This document shows, one piece after another, positions 52,267 to 61,557 of a DNA stretch of 64,000 nt. Each line of letters opens with the position of its first letter. Position 1 is the first letter of the stretch. Origin of the DNA: Corynebacterium sp. 21KM1197 (GTDB lineage: Bacteria; Actinomycetota; Actinomycetes; Mycobacteriales; Mycobacteriaceae). A program made the position numbers and the translations under genes. The notes under the pieces were generated by a model. That model had not been told where the DNA came from. It was given only the letters and a program-made list of their open reading frames with translations, and did no database searches. The stretch is taken from NCBI RefSeq assembly GCF_033783015.1, contig NZ_CP123907.1, positions 930,001 to 994,000 of the forward strand. Reading direction: 5' to 3'.

Positions 52267-52590
52267 CTAGCGGGCGTCAGAGAGCAGGTGCGCGGCACCG
52301 GCGGTCACGGCGGTGACGGTGAGCACCGCGGGCCAGGAGCCGATCTTCTTGGCCAGCGGGTGGCTGGCCCCAAAGCCCGCCACGTACGTGGTGGCCAGCA
52401 CGGCGGTGGTGGCCGGGTTAGTCTTGGCCAGCCAACTGCGCCCGGCCCACACCCCGGCGGCCGCCAGCAGCGCGCCTCCCAGCGGTCAGATTCCCGTCTC
52501 GCGGGCGGAGAGCCATCCGCCGAGGAGGCCGGTGGCCACCACGGCGGCGGTATTGACGTCTTGGGGCTTCTTTATTTCCATCATTCCCAT
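52267..52590 (-). pseudogene. Small membrane protein interrupted by in-frame TGA
   Basis: Reading from ATG 52590 gives [27 protein letters not shown] and then, at 52486-52488, a TGA. The same frame continues with [19 protein letters not shown] to a normal stop at 52267, in all 107 residues plus the internal stop. Two or three membrane helices are present. TAAGAT (52599-52604, minus strand) ends 8 nt before the ATG, so promoter and start look intact. Either a recent nonsense mutation or a sequencing error; family not recognised. Confidence 0.65.
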
Positions 52591-52687
52591 GCCCGCTGAT
52601 CTTAGCGCCGCAGCGGCGATGGAGGGCGGTTTTTGGCGATGTGCCAGAGCGCGGACGCAAGGCCGCAGGGCTATTAGAATGGTCGCC

Positions 52688-53719
52688 ATGCGTATTGCGA
52701 CCCTCACCTCCGGTGGTGACTGCCCTGGCCTCAACGCTGTGATCCGTGGCATCGTGCGCACGGCCAGCTCCGAGTTTGGATCGACGGTTGTCGGTTACGA
52801 GGACGGCTGGGTGGGCCTGATGGAAGATCGCCGCGTGCAGCTCTACGACGACGAGCGCATTGACAAGATCCTGCTGCGTGGCGGCACGATCCTGGGCACC
52901 GGACGCCTCCACCCCGATAAGTTCAAGGCGGGCCTGGATCAGATCAAGGCCAACCTGGCGGACGCCGGGGTGGACGCGCTGATCCCCATCGGCGGCGAGG
53001 GCACGCTCAAGGGGGCCAAGTGGCTCTCCGATAACGGTATTCCCGTGGTGGGGGTGCCCAAGACCATCGACAATGACGTCAATGGCACCGATTACACCTT
53101 TGGCTTTGACACCGCCGTTTCCGTGGCCACCGATGCCATCGACCGCCTGCACACCACCGCCGAATCCCACAATCGCGTGATGATCGTGGAGGTGATGGGC
53201 CGCCACGTGGGGTGGATCGCCCTGCATGCGGGCATGGCCGGGGGCGCGCACTACACCGTGATCCCCGAGGTGCCCTTTGACATCGCGGACATCTGCAAGG
53301 CGATGGAACGCCGCTTCCAGATGGGCGAGAAGTACGGGATCATCGTGGTGGCTGAGGGTGCCCTGCCCGCCGAGGGCACGATGGAACTGCGCGAGGGGGA
53401 GGTGGATCAGTTTGGCCACAAGACCTTCACCGGGATCGGGCAGCAGATCGCGGACGAGGTCCACGCCCGGCTGGGCCATGACGTGCGCACCACCGTGCTC
53501 GGGCACATTCAGCGCGGCGGCACGCCAACCTCCTTTGATCGCGTGCTGGCCACCCGCTACGGCGTGCGCGCGGCGCGGGCCTGCCACGAGGGGCACTTTG
53601 GCAAGACGGTGGCCCTGCACGGCGAGAATATCGAGATGATTCCCCTGGCCGAGGCCGTGGGCACACTCAAGGAGGTACCGCTGCGCCGCTACGAAACCGC
53701 CCAGGCGATGTTTGGTTAA
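52688..53719 (+). CDS. pfkA: 6-phosphofructokinase
   Basis: A 343-aa phosphofructokinase of glycolysis. [21 protein letters not shown] is the nucleotide loop, [21 protein letters not shown] the catalytic Asp region, and [13 protein letters not shown] the substrate site; GGDCPG with later GGEGTLKG places it near the actinobacterial ATP/PPi-type group, so phosphate donor is uncertain. TAGAAT (52675-52680) ends 7 nt before the ATG: leaderless. Confidence 0.95.
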   Translation: MRIATLTSGGDCPGLNAVIRGIVRTASSEFGSTVVGYEDGWVGLMEDRRVQLYDDERIDKILLRGGTILGTGRLHPDKFKAGLDQIKANLADAGVDALIPIGGEGTLKGAKWLSDNGIPVVGVPKTIDNDVNGTDYTFGFDTAVSVATDAIDRLHTTAESHNRVMIVEVMGRHVGWIALHAGMAGGAHYTVIPEVPFDIADICKAMERRFQMGEKYGIIVVAEGALPAEGTMELREGEVDQFGHKTFTGIGQQIADEVHARLGHDVRTTVLGHIQRGGTPTSFDRVLATRYGVRAARACHEGHFGKTVALHGENIEMIPLAEAVGTLKEVPLRRYETAQAMFG

Positions 53720-53739
53720 ACACGATCGCGGGATACAGT
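53712..53739 (+). promoter_or_regulatory. Promoter for the BASS transporter gene
   Basis: TTGGTT (53712-53717) and TACAGT (53734-53739) are spaced 16 bp. The -35 box overlaps the end of pfkA. Transcription would start near 53746. Confidence 0.5.
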
Positions 53740-53741
53740 GG

Positions 53742-53856
53742 CCTCCATCGCTTTATGCGATGGGGGTCGTTCTCATATGACCTGTATGGCCGGGTTGGTG
53801 GAACCCGCTGCGGGAATGAAGCGGCTGCATCGCACCCTGAGAAAAGGAGGGGCACC
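53742..53856 (+). promoter_or_regulatory. Structured 5' leader of the BASS transporter gene
   Basis: A strong hairpin at 53742-53766 (10-bp stem with one G-T pair) begins the leader. A second stem, GGGTT and AACCC, is at 53792-53806. CATCGC occurs both in the first hairpin (53746-53751) and again at 53828-53833, close to the AGGAGG ribosome binding site, so the two copies could compete for GCGATG (53757-53762). No known riboswitch consensus was recognised. Confidence 0.4.
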
Positions 53857-54897
53857 ATGCCCGATCATCACGCCTCACCCACGGGTGCCTCCGGGAGGGC
53901 GGCGACGCCACCTCGGCAGGCCGAACCCCGGCAGGCCGATAAGCAGCGTCGCGCCTACTTCCTCGCCGCTGTGGGCTTTCCCCTCTTGGTGGTCCTCGGC
54001 GGGCTCGTGGGATTTGCGGCCCCCGGAGCCGTTTCCGAGCTTTCCGGGGCCACCACCTGGCTTCTGGGCCTGGTGATGTTTGCCATGGGCCTAAGCCTGC
54101 GTCCGGCGGATTTCCTCCTCGTGGCGGCGCGCCCCTGGCCGGTGCTGCTGGGTGTGGTGGCCCAATACGTCATCATGCCGCTGGCGGCGGTGCTGGTGGT
54201 GTGGCTGTTGCGCCTGCCCCCGGAGATCGCGGCGGGGGTGATCCTGGTGGGCTGCGCTCCGGGTGGCACGAGTTCTAACGTGGTGTGCCTGCTCGCGCGC
54301 GGGGACGTGGCGCTTTCGGTGGCCATGACCTCCATTTCCACGCTGCTCGCCCCGGTGTTTACCCCGTTGCTCACGCTGTGGTTGGCGGGGGAGTACATGC
54401 CGCTTCAGGCCTCCTCGATGGCGCTATCCATCGTGCAGATGGTGCTCATACCCGTGGTGGGCGGGCTGGTGGTGCGCTGGCTCTTCCACGCGGCGGTGGA
54501 GCGAATCCTGCCCGCGTTGCCCTGGGTCTCGGTGGGGGCCATCGCGGTGATTGTGGCGATCGTGGTGGCGGGCTCGCGGGATAAGATCCTCAGCGCGGGC
54601 CTGGTGGTGCTGGTGGCGGTGATCCTGCATAACGCCCTGGGCTTCCTCCTGGGCTACGGCGCGGCAAAGGTCACGGGCCAGTCCGTGACGGTGCGCCGCA
54701 CCATGAGCATCGAGGTGGGAATGCAGAACTCCGGCTTAGCAGCGGGGCTGGCGGCCAAGTACCTCGATCCGCTGTCCGCTCTGCCGGGTGCGGTGTTCTC
54801 CGTGTGGCACAACATCTCCGGGGCGATCTTTGCGGCCGCCTGCGGGGTGGCGGATCGGCGCAGGGAGGCCTCCGGCGATGCGGGAACGCGCGCGTAG
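53857..54897 (+). CDS. BASS-family sodium-dependent transporter
   Basis: A 346-aa membrane protein of the bile acid:sodium symporter family. Nine or ten helices follow a hydrophilic N-terminal tail of 40 residues. Key blocks are GLVMFAMGLSLRPADF, LVGCAPGGTSSNVVCLLARGDVALS and TMSIEVGMQNSGLAAGLA. Bacterial members move pantoate, pyruvate or other organic anions; the substrate is unknown. ATG 53857 follows AAAAGGAGGGG. Confidence 0.9.
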   Translation: MPDHHASPTGASGRAATPPRQAEPRQADKQRRAYFLAAVGFPLLVVLGGLVGFAAPGAVSELSGATTWLLGLVMFAMGLSLRPADFLLVAARPWPVLLGVVAQYVIMPLAAVLVVWLLRLPPEIAAGVILVGCAPGGTSSNVVCLLARGDVALSVAMTSISTLLAPVFTPLLTLWLAGEYMPLQASSMALSIVQMVLIPVVGGLVVRWLFHAAVERILPALPWVSVGAIAVIVAIVVAGSRDKILSAGLVVLVAVILHNALGFLLGYGAAKVTGQSVTVRRTMSIEVGMQNSGLAAGLAAKYLDPLSALPGAVFSVWHNISGAIFAAACGVADRRREASGDAGTRA

Positions 54898-54919
54898 CGG
54901 GGAAGGAAAGCCGCGGGGG

Positions 54920-54930
54920 CGTCGATAAGC
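54920..54930 (+). repeat. CGTCGATAAGC motif copy (intergenic)
   Basis: One of six exact copies, about 66 bp upstream of the gatB start. Confidence 0.6.
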
Positions 54931-54996
54931 AAAACCCGCAAGAAAAGCCCCGCCCGCCGTGTGCCGTAGCGCGGCTGAGCACTAGACTGTGGGGCT

Positions 54997-56505
54997 ATGA
55001 CTGCCGCGAGCTATGACCTGATGGATTTTGATGAGGTTCTGGAGAAGTTTGACCCGGTAATGGGCCTTGAGGTGCACGTGGAACTGGCCACGGAAACCAA
55101 GATGTTCTCCTCCTCCTCCGCGCACTTTGGCGCGGAGCCCAATACTAACGTCGATCCGGTCTCCCTGGGCCTGCCGGGCGCGCTGCCCGTGGTCAATGCC
55201 AAGGGCGTGGAGTGGGCCATCAAGATCGGCCTGGCGCTGAACTGCTCGATCGCGGAATCCTCCCGCTTTGCGCGCAAGAATTACTTTTATCCCGACCAGC
55301 CCAAGAACTACCAGATCTCCCAGTACGATGAGCCGATCGCCTACGACGGCTATCTGGACGTGGTGCTCGACGACGGCACCGAGTGGCGCGTGGAGATCGA
55401 GCGCGCGCACATGGAGGAGGACACCGGCAAGCTCACCCACCTGGGTGGGGCCGATGGCCGTATTCACGGCGCCACCGCCTCCCTGGTGGACTGCAACCGC
55501 GCGGGTATTCCGCTCATCGAGATCGTGACCAAGCCCATCGAGGGAGCGGGGGAGCGCGCGCCGGAGGTGGCGCGCGCCTACGTGTCCGCGCTGCGCGACC
55601 TGGTCAAGGCCCTGGGCGTCTCGGACGTGCGCATGGACCAGGGTTCCATGCGCGTGGATTCCAACCTCTCCCTGCGCCCGGTGGGCACCACGGAGTTTGG
55701 CACCCGTACGGAGACCAAGAACATCAACTCGCTGAAGTCCGTGGAGCAGGCCGTGCGCTTTGAGATGCAGCGCCAGGCCGCCGCTATCGAGGCGGGCGAG
55801 GAGATCGTGCAGGAAACCCGCCATTATCAGGAGTCCGATGGCTCCACTTCCAAGGGGCGGCCCAAGGAGACGGCGGAGGATTACCGCTACTTCAATGACC
55901 CCGACCTTCCCCCCGTGATCGCCCCGCGCGAGTGGGTGGAGGAGATCCGCGCTACGCTGCCGGAGTTGCCGTGGGTGCGCCGCGCGCGGATTCAGCAGGA
56001 ATGGGGACTTTCCGACGCCGAGATGCGCGACCTCGTCAATGCCGGTGCGCTCGACCTCATCGTGGAGACCACGCAGGCCGGGGCCACCGCCGAGGAGGCC
56101 CGCGCCTGGTGGGTCTCCTACCTTTCCCAGAAGGCTAACGAGGCGGGCGTGGAGCTGGACTCCGTGGCCGTGACCCCGCAGCAGGTGGCGCGCGTAGCGG
56201 AGTTGGTGCGCGAGGGCAAGCTCACCAATAAGTTGGGCCGCCAGGCTATCGACGGCGTGCTGGCCGGCGAGGGCGACGTGGACGCGGTGGTGGCCGCGCG
56301 CGGCCTGGAGGTCGTGCGCGACGATGGAGCCATCGAGGCCGCCGTGGAGGAGGCCCTAGCGGCCAACCCGGACATCGTGGAGAAGTACAAGGCGGGCAAC
56401 ACCAAGGTCACCGGAGCCATCGTGGGCGCGGTGATGAAGGCCACCCGCGGCAAGGCCGATCCCAAGCAGGTCAATGAGTTGATAGCGCGGAAACTTCAGT
56501 CATAA
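54997..56505 (+). CDS. gatB: Asp/Glu-tRNA amidotransferase subunit B
   Basis: A 502-aa GatB that binds the mischarged tRNA and performs the ATP-dependent transamidation. [19 protein letters not shown] is the family signature near residue 25; [22 protein letters not shown] sequence [16 protein letters not shown] is in the middle, and the C-terminal YqeY domain ends the protein. TAGACT (54983-54988) ends 8 nt before the ATG, so it has its own leaderless promoter. Confidence 0.97.
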   Translation: MTAASYDLMDFDEVLEKFDPVMGLEVHVELATETKMFSSSSAHFGAEPNTNVDPVSLGLPGALPVVNAKGVEWAIKIGLALNCSIAESSRFARKNYFYPDQPKNYQISQYDEPIAYDGYLDVVLDDGTEWRVEIERAHMEEDTGKLTHLGGADGRIHGATASLVDCNRAGIPLIEIVTKPIEGAGERAPEVARAYVSALRDLVKALGVSDVRMDQGSMRVDSNLSLRPVGTTEFGTRTETKNINSLKSVEQAVRFEMQRQAAAIEAGEEIVQETRHYQESDGSTSKGRPKETAEDYRYFNDPDLPPVIAPREWVEEIRATLPELPWVRRARIQQEWGLSDAEMRDLVNAGALDLIVETTQAGATAEEARAWWVSYLSQKANEAGVELDSVAVTPQQVARVAELVREGKLTNKLGRQAIDGVLAGEGDVDAVVAARGLEVVRDDGAIEAAVEEALAANPDIVEKYKAGNTKVTGAIVGAVMKATRGKADPKQVNELIARKLQS

Positions 56506-56655
56506 CTGTCGCTTTCGTACAGAAGCAGCTACCCTGGTACCTCGTTCATACCCCGGCGTCGTGGCGGCGGGTGCGCCTGGGGGAGGCGCGCCTGCCCCGG
56601 TTGGGGCCCGGTGGCGCGGGGACGTCGATGAGGCTTAAAGGAGCTGTTTCTTGCT

Positions 56656-57951
56656 GTGAGGAAGTCAATTTCCATCGCTCTATCGTTCGTGGGATTGCTG
56701 GTGGGAGCCGGTTTTGCCACGGGCGCGGAGGTCATTCAGTACTTCATTTCTTTCGGTAGCGTCGGCATCCTCGGCGCGGTGATCTCGGGCATTATCATGA
56801 CCGTCGCCGGGGCCGTGATCCTGGGCTTAGGCAGTTACTTCATGGCCGATGAGCACAACATGGTGTTCCGCAACGTGGCTCACCCGGTGATGTCCAAGAT
56901 CCTGGATATTGGTGTGACGGCCACCCTCTTTGCCATCGGCTTTGTCATGCTGGCCGGTGCCGGGGCGAATCTGGAACAGCAGTTTGATATTCCGGCCTGG
57001 ATCGGCTCGGGCATCATGACGGTGATCGTCATGGCGGTGGGCCTGCTGGATGTGGATAAGGTATCCAAGATCATCGGTGGAATCACCCCGTTGATCATCG
57101 TGGCGGTGCTCGGCGTGTTTATTTACACCATGATGAACCTCCCGGAGAGCACCGAGGGGATCAGCGAACTCGCCCAGCAGACGGATTCCCCGGTGAGCCC
57201 GTGGTGGCTGTCCGCCCTGAACTATAACGGCCTGGCCCTGTTGCTGGGTGTGTCCATGTGCCTGGTCATCGGCGGCAACCACTCCGATCCCCGCGCCGTG
57301 GTTCGCGGCGGCGTGATGGGCGGCCTGACGTACATGGTGCTGCTGGTGGTGGCGGCTGTGGTGCTCTTCCTGAACTTCCGCGAGGTGGGCAGCGCGAGCG
57401 TGCCCATGCTCTCGCTCTATGAGAGCATTTCCCCGGTGCTGGCGTTCATCATGGCGCTGATCATCTTTGCCATGATCTTCAACACTGCCATCGGCATGTT
57501 TTACGCCCTGGGTCGCCGCATGACGGCCAATAACCCCAGCCGCTATAAGCCGGTGTACCTGGTGCTCTGCCTGATCGGGTACGGCATTAGCTTCTTTGGC
57601 TTCGAGGCCCTGATGAATTACGTGTACCCGGCCATTGGCTACACCGGCATCGTCATGGTGGGCATGCTGGTGTACTGGTGGGTGAAGAACCGCTCCACGA
57701 TCAAGGAGGAGATCGCCCGCCGCGATCGTATCCGCGAGCTGACCTATAACCGCGAGCACCCGGACGAGGACTTTTCGCGTGCCGACGCCCGCGAGTTGCA
57801 GCACCACACCCAGGCCTCCAACGTCACCGACGAGGTGCTCACCACCTCCATCGAGGAGGAGGTGACCACCGAACTCATGGAGGATGACTCCGTGGATTAC
57901 GAGGGCCCGGAGGGCACCGAGCAGGACTCGGAAACCGGAGCGGCCCGATAG
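56656..57951 (+). CDS. YkvI-family membrane transporter
   Basis: A 431-aa protein with about ten membrane helices and a hydrophilic C-terminal tail of about 90 residues rich in Glu and Asp. SFVGLLVGAGFATGAEVIQYF at the N-terminus and MNYVYPAIGYTGIVMVG near helix 10 are YkvI-family features (APC-like fold, substrate unknown). The GTG start is 12 nt from AAAGGAG. The acidic tail is unusual in length and may be a regulatory or binding region. Confidence 0.85.
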   Translation: MRKSISIALSFVGLLVGAGFATGAEVIQYFISFGSVGILGAVISGIIMTVAGAVILGLGSYFMADEHNMVFRNVAHPVMSKILDIGVTATLFAIGFVMLAGAGANLEQQFDIPAWIGSGIMTVIVMAVGLLDVDKVSKIIGGITPLIIVAVLGVFIYTMMNLPESTEGISELAQQTDSPVSPWWLSALNYNGLALLLGVSMCLVIGGNHSDPRAVVRGGVMGGLTYMVLLVVAAVVLFLNFREVGSASVPMLSLYESISPVLAFIMALIIFAMIFNTAIGMFYALGRRMTANNPSRYKPVYLVLCLIGYGISFFGFEALMNYVYPAIGYTGIVMVGMLVYWWVKNRSTIKEEIARRDRIRELTYNREHPDEDFSRADARELQHHTQASNVTDEVLTTSIEEEVTTELMEDDSVDYEGPEGTEQDSETGAAR

Positions 57952-57979
57952 CCTCGCTGAAAGGCGTAGGGTGGCGGGC

Positions 57980-59038
57980 ATGACGTATCAGCCCGCATCG
58001 CAACGCTACGAGGACATGCCCTACCGCCGGGTGGGTCGCTCGGGATTGAAACTCCCGGCGATCTCCCTGGGGCTGTGGCACAACTTTGGTGAGGATAAGC
58101 CGCTGGAGACCCAGCGGGCGATCCTGCACCGTGCTTTTGATCGGGGGGTCACCCACTTTGATCTGGCCAATAACTACGGCCCGCCCGCGGGCAGCGCGGA
58201 GGAGAACTTCGGCCGGATTCTGCGCGAGGACTTCGCCGGATACCGCGATGAGATGATCATTTCCTCCAAGGCCGGGTGGTACATGCACCCCGGCCCCTAT
58301 GGCTTTGGCGGCTCGCGCAAGTACCTGATGAGTTCCTTGGATCAGTCGCTGCGCCGCCTGGGCGTGGATTACGTGGACATCTTCTATCACCACCGCCCCG
58401 ATCCCGATACTCCCCTGGAGGAGACGATGTACGCGCTGCGCGACATCGTGGCCTCCGGCAAGGCCCTCTACGTGGGCATTTCCTCCTATGGGCCGGAACT
58501 TACCGAGCGCGCCGCCGAGATCATGGAGGAGGAGGGCTGCCCGCTGCTGATTCATCAGCCTAGTTATTCCATGCTGAACCGTTGGGTGGAGGAGCCGGGC
58601 GCGGAAAGCGGGGAATCCTTGTTAGAGACGGCGGCGGATAACGGCCTGGGCGTGATCGCTTTCTCACCCCTGGCCCAGGGCCTGCTCACCGATCGCTACC
58701 TCAACGGCGTGCCCGAGGGCTCCCGCGCGGCGGCCGGGAAAAAGTCCTTCCAGGAATCCATGCTCTCGGAGGAGAACCTGACGATGGTGCGCGGCCTCAA
58801 TGAGATCGCGCGCGAGCGCGGGCAGAGCCTGGCACAGATGGCCATCTCCTGGGTGCTGCGCCGCCCCGAGGTCACCTCCGCGCTGCTGGGAGCCTCCTCC
58901 GTGGAGCAGCTTGACGCGAACCTGGACGCGCTGGGCAACCTGGAGTTCTCGGAGGAGGAACTGGCGGCCATCGACGCCACCGCCCGCGACGCCGGCATCA
59001 ACATCTGGGCCGGGGCCACGGCCTCCAAGCGGGGCTAG
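57980..59038 (+). CDS. Aldo/keto reductase (YghZ/Kv-beta type)
   Basis: A 352-aa NADPH-dependent reductase close to L-glyceraldehyde 3-phosphate reductase. The catalytic tetrad residues are in HFDLANNYGP (Asp, Tyr), IISSKAGW (Lys) and DIFYHHRPD (His). VIAFSPLAQGLLTDRY and the SVEQLDANLDAL cofactor loop are present. TAGGGT (57967-57972) ends 7 nt before ATG 57980, which rules out the longer upstream frame. It converges on lysE. Confidence 0.93.
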   Translation: MTYQPASQRYEDMPYRRVGRSGLKLPAISLGLWHNFGEDKPLETQRAILHRAFDRGVTHFDLANNYGPPAGSAEENFGRILREDFAGYRDEMIISSKAGWYMHPGPYGFGGSRKYLMSSLDQSLRRLGVDYVDIFYHHRPDPDTPLEETMYALRDIVASGKALYVGISSYGPELTERAAEIMEEEGCPLLIHQPSYSMLNRWVEEPGAESGESLLETAADNGLGVIAFSPLAQGLLTDRYLNGVPEGSRAAAGKKSFQESMLSEENLTMVRGLNEIARERGQSLAQMAISWVLRRPEVTSALLGASSVEQLDANLDALGNLEFSEEELAAIDATARDAGINIWAGATASKRG

Positions 59039-59066
59039 GCTGGCTGGTTAGCGGCCTTTTAGCCGG

Positions 59067-59759
59067 TTAGAGCAGGGCGAGCTTGACGCACAGGGCGATC
59101 AGAATGATCCCGAAGGCGGCGTTGAGCCATCGCCACACGATGGGCCTAGAGAGCGGCCCGGAGAGTTTCCCGGCCCCGTATCCCACGGCGGTGAACCACA
59201 GGACGCTGGCGGCGAGAGCCCCGGCGATGAAGGCCCAGCGTCCCGTGGTGCCGTACTGCATGGAATACCCGCCGATCATCACCATGCCGTCGAGGTAGGC
59301 GCCGGGATTAAGCCAGGTCAGCGCCAGGGCGGCCAGGGCCGGGCGCACCCAGGTTTTTGTACCGGTGCGCTGTGCGGTGTGCGTCGTGGTACGGGTTTTC
59401 AGCGCGACGTCGCCAGTACCCTCCTCGGGGAGGGTTGTGGGTTGTGCCTCCTCGACCACCTGAACGCCCTGGTTGCTGCGGGGAAAGAGGGCGTCGCGCA
59501 GCGAGAGGAACGCGAACCACGCGAGGTAGATCACCCCCACCACCTTGAGAATATCCAGGGCCAGGGGATAGCGGGTGGTAATCGCCCCCATACCAAAGGC
59601 CCCGGTGGTGTACAGGATGACGTCGGAGACGATACACACCAGGATCACCGCAGTAATGCCCTCTTTACGGATCCCCTGCTTGATGAGCAGGATATTTTGC
59701 GGCCCCATCGCCACGATGAGGGAGATACCGAGCAGGAAACCAGCGAGCACAATGGACAT
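59067..59759 (-). CDS. lysE: L-lysine/L-arginine exporter
   Basis: A 230-aa LysE exporter with five to six membrane helices. GPQNILLIKQGIRKEGITAVILVCIVSD and LTWLNPGAYLDGMVMIGG match the well-known C. glutamicum LysE closely. A hydrophilic cytoplasmic loop (about 105-140) lies in the middle. It exports basic amino acids to protect the cell from toxic build-up. Divergent from its regulator gene lysG. Confidence 0.96.
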   Translation of the reverse strand: MSIVLAGFLLGISLIVAMGPQNILLIKQGIRKEGITAVILVCIVSDVILYTTGAFGMGAITTRYPLALDILKVVGVIYLAWFAFLSLRDALFPRSNQGVQVVEEAQPTTLPEEGTGDVALKTRTTTHTAQRTGTKTWVRPALAALALTWLNPGAYLDGMVMIGGYSMQYGTTGRWAFIAGALAASVLWFTAVGYGAGKLSGPLSRPIVWRWLNAAFGIILIALCVKLALL

Positions 59760-59784
59760 GACAACAAGTGTCCGGGAATAGGTC

Positions 59785-59832
59785 TATGAAGTAAATCTTG
59801 TTCTTCTTCACCTGGTGTAGATATGCTTCATA
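59785..59832. promoter_or_regulatory. lysE/lysG intergenic control region
   Basis: The 133-bp gap is AT-rich compared with the rest. TATGAAG (59785-59791) and CTTCATA (59826-59832) form an inverted repeat, and GAAG-N5-CTT inside it resembles an LTTR box. It is the expected binding region for LysG. Confidence 0.5.
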
Positions 59833-59892
59833 TATGCCTTTTTTGCGCCGTCCCGCCGTGTTTTATCGTGATGAATCTCATGGTGATTCCCG

Positions 59893-60765
59893 GTGAATCC
59901 CACGCACATGCTCACGCTCCTGGCCATTCTCGACGGCGGGAGTTTTGAGGCCGCCGCCGCGGAACTGGGCATTTCTCCCTCGGCGGTGAGCCAAAGGATC
60001 AAGGCCCTAGAGCGCGAGGTGGGCCGCGTGCTCATTCGCCGCACCACCCCGGTGGGGCCTACTGACGCCGGGGAGGTGCTCGCCCAGGCCGCGCGCCGCA
60101 TGGCCTTGCTTCAGGAGGAGGCCAATGCCCAACTGGGTAGGCGCATTGGCCGGGTTCCGCTTGCCGTGGCGGTCAATGCGGATTCCCTGGCCACCTGGTT
60201 CCGGCCGGTGCTGGCGCGCGCCGCAGAGTGGAGGAGCGTGGCCCTGCAATTGCGCCTGGAGGACGAGGCCCATACTCTCACCCTGCTGCGTCGCGGGGAC
60301 GTATTGGGGGCCATCACCCGCGAGGAAACCCCGGTATCGGGGTGCCACGTGGTTCCCCTGGGTGTGATGAAATACCGGGCGGTGGCCACCGCGGAATTGC
60401 GCAGCAGATATAGCACCGCCGAGGGGGTCGATTGGGCGCACATGCCGGTTCTGCGCTTTGGGCCCAATGACGTCCTCCAGGACGCCGATCTGGACGGTCG
60501 GCTCGACCCCGGGGCGCGGCGGCGACGCCGCGTGAACCACATTCCCTCCTCGGAGGCGTTCGTGGAGGCCGCCAGGGTGGGGCTGGGGTGGGCGCTTTTG
60601 CCGCAGCAACAGGCCCGGCCACTGCTGCGCACCGGGGAACTGGTGGCCCTGGACGGTCGGGTGCACGAGGTGCCCCTGTTTTGGCAGCGCTGGCGGCTGG
60701 AATCCCTCTCCCTGACGCACCTCACCGAGGCGGTGGTGGAAGCCTCCGCTGAGCTGCGAAAATAG
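59893..60765 (+). CDS. lysG: LysR-type regulator LysG of lysine export
   Basis: A 290-aa LTTR. The winged helix is GGSFEAAAAELGISPSAVSQRIKALEREVGRVLIRR (residues 15-50). The effector domain includes AVNADSLATWFRPVLARAAEW and VLRFGPNDVLQDADLDGR, closely matching C. glutamicum LysG, which activates lysE when lysine, arginine or histidine is high. GTG 59893 matches the known N-terminus MNPxxxxTLL. Confidence 0.95.
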   Translation: MNPTHMLTLLAILDGGSFEAAAAELGISPSAVSQRIKALEREVGRVLIRRTTPVGPTDAGEVLAQAARRMALLQEEANAQLGRRIGRVPLAVAVNADSLATWFRPVLARAAEWRSVALQLRLEDEAHTLTLLRRGDVLGAITREETPVSGCHVVPLGVMKYRAVATAELRSRYSTAEGVDWAHMPVLRFGPNDVLQDADLDGRLDPGARRRRRVNHIPSSEAFVEAARVGLGWALLPQQQARPLLRTGELVALDGRVHEVPLFWQRWRLESLSLTHLTEAVVEASAELRK

Positions 60766-60808
60766 CGTTCGATACGTCCTGTCCCACCCACTTGTTAGCG
60801 TGAACGCC

Positions 60809-61486
60809 ATGATGAAGAAAATGCTCACCGCCGCCGTGGTGTGCTTCCTATGCCTGATGGGGGTCACCTATTACGAATCCGGGGAGGCGATCCCGGGCGG
60901 CGAGCCTCCGGCGCTGGAGGGTGGCGATGAAGTCCAGCTTGAATCCTTGACGGTGAAGGGGCGTGCGCCCATGACGGGCTATTCCCGCGAGGCCTTTGGG
61001 CAGGCCTGGTCCGATGATGTGGAGGTAGAGGGCGGCCACAATGGCTGCGATACCCGCAACGATATTCTGCGCCGGGACTTAGCCGAGGTGGTGCTCAAAC
61101 CGGGCACGCATGGGTGCGTGGTGGCCTCGGGAGTGCTGCATGATCCCTATTCCGGGGAGGCGATTGACTTTGTGCGCGGGGTGGATACCTCCCGGGTAGT
61201 ACAGATTGATCACGTGGTGGCCCTGGCGGACGCCTGGGTCAAGGGCGCGCAGCAGTTAGACGAGGCCACCCGGCGCAACCTGGCCAATGATCCGCTGAAC
61301 CTCATGGCGGTGGATGGGGGACTCAATGCGCAGAAGGGTGCGGGGGACGCGGCGACGTGGTTGCCGCCGAACGTGGGCTTCCGATGTGATTATGCCCGGC
61401 GGCAGGTGGCGGTGAAGCACCGTTATGGCTTGTGGGTGACCCAGGCGGAAAAGGACGCCCTGCGCGGGTTGCTCGCGCAGTGTTAG
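60809..61486 (+). CDS. Secreted HNH-family endonuclease (DUF1524)
   Basis: A 225-aa protein with an N-terminal signal peptide or anchor (MMKKMLTAAVVCFLCLMGVTYY). The mature part has four Cys, of which two pairs likely form disulfides (GHNGCDTRND, HGCVV, FRCDY, QC), and the HNH/beta-beta-alpha core QIDHVVALADAWVKGAQQL with NDPLNLMAVDGGLNAQKG. Probably an extracellular nuclease for DNA use or defence. TAGCGT (60796-60801) ends 7 nt before ATG 60809; GTG 60800 is inside the -10 spacer. Confidence 0.88.
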   Translation: MMKKMLTAAVVCFLCLMGVTYYESGEAIPGGEPPALEGGDEVQLESLTVKGRAPMTGYSREAFGQAWSDDVEVEGGHNGCDTRNDILRRDLAEVVLKPGTHGCVVASGVLHDPYSGEAIDFVRGVDTSRVVQIDHVVALADAWVKGAQQLDEATRRNLANDPLNLMAVDGGLNAQKGAGDAATWLPPNVGFRCDYARRQVAVKHRYGLWVTQAEKDALRGLLAQC

Positions 61487-61557
61487 CGCGCTCGCACCGG
61501 GCCGTCATCGGCGCGCCAGGGTGGGGAACGCCCTGCGCTCTGGCTATCCTGGCAAAC

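Noticed and set aside
52486..52488. Selenocysteine codon at the internal TGA
   Set aside because: No selenoprotein family match, no SECIS-like hairpin seen just downstream, and no selenium genes in the window.
53742..53856. TPP riboswitch upstream of the BASS gene (CTGAGA is present)
   Set aside because: CTGAGA lies next to the ribosome binding site and the other conserved TPP segments are missing.
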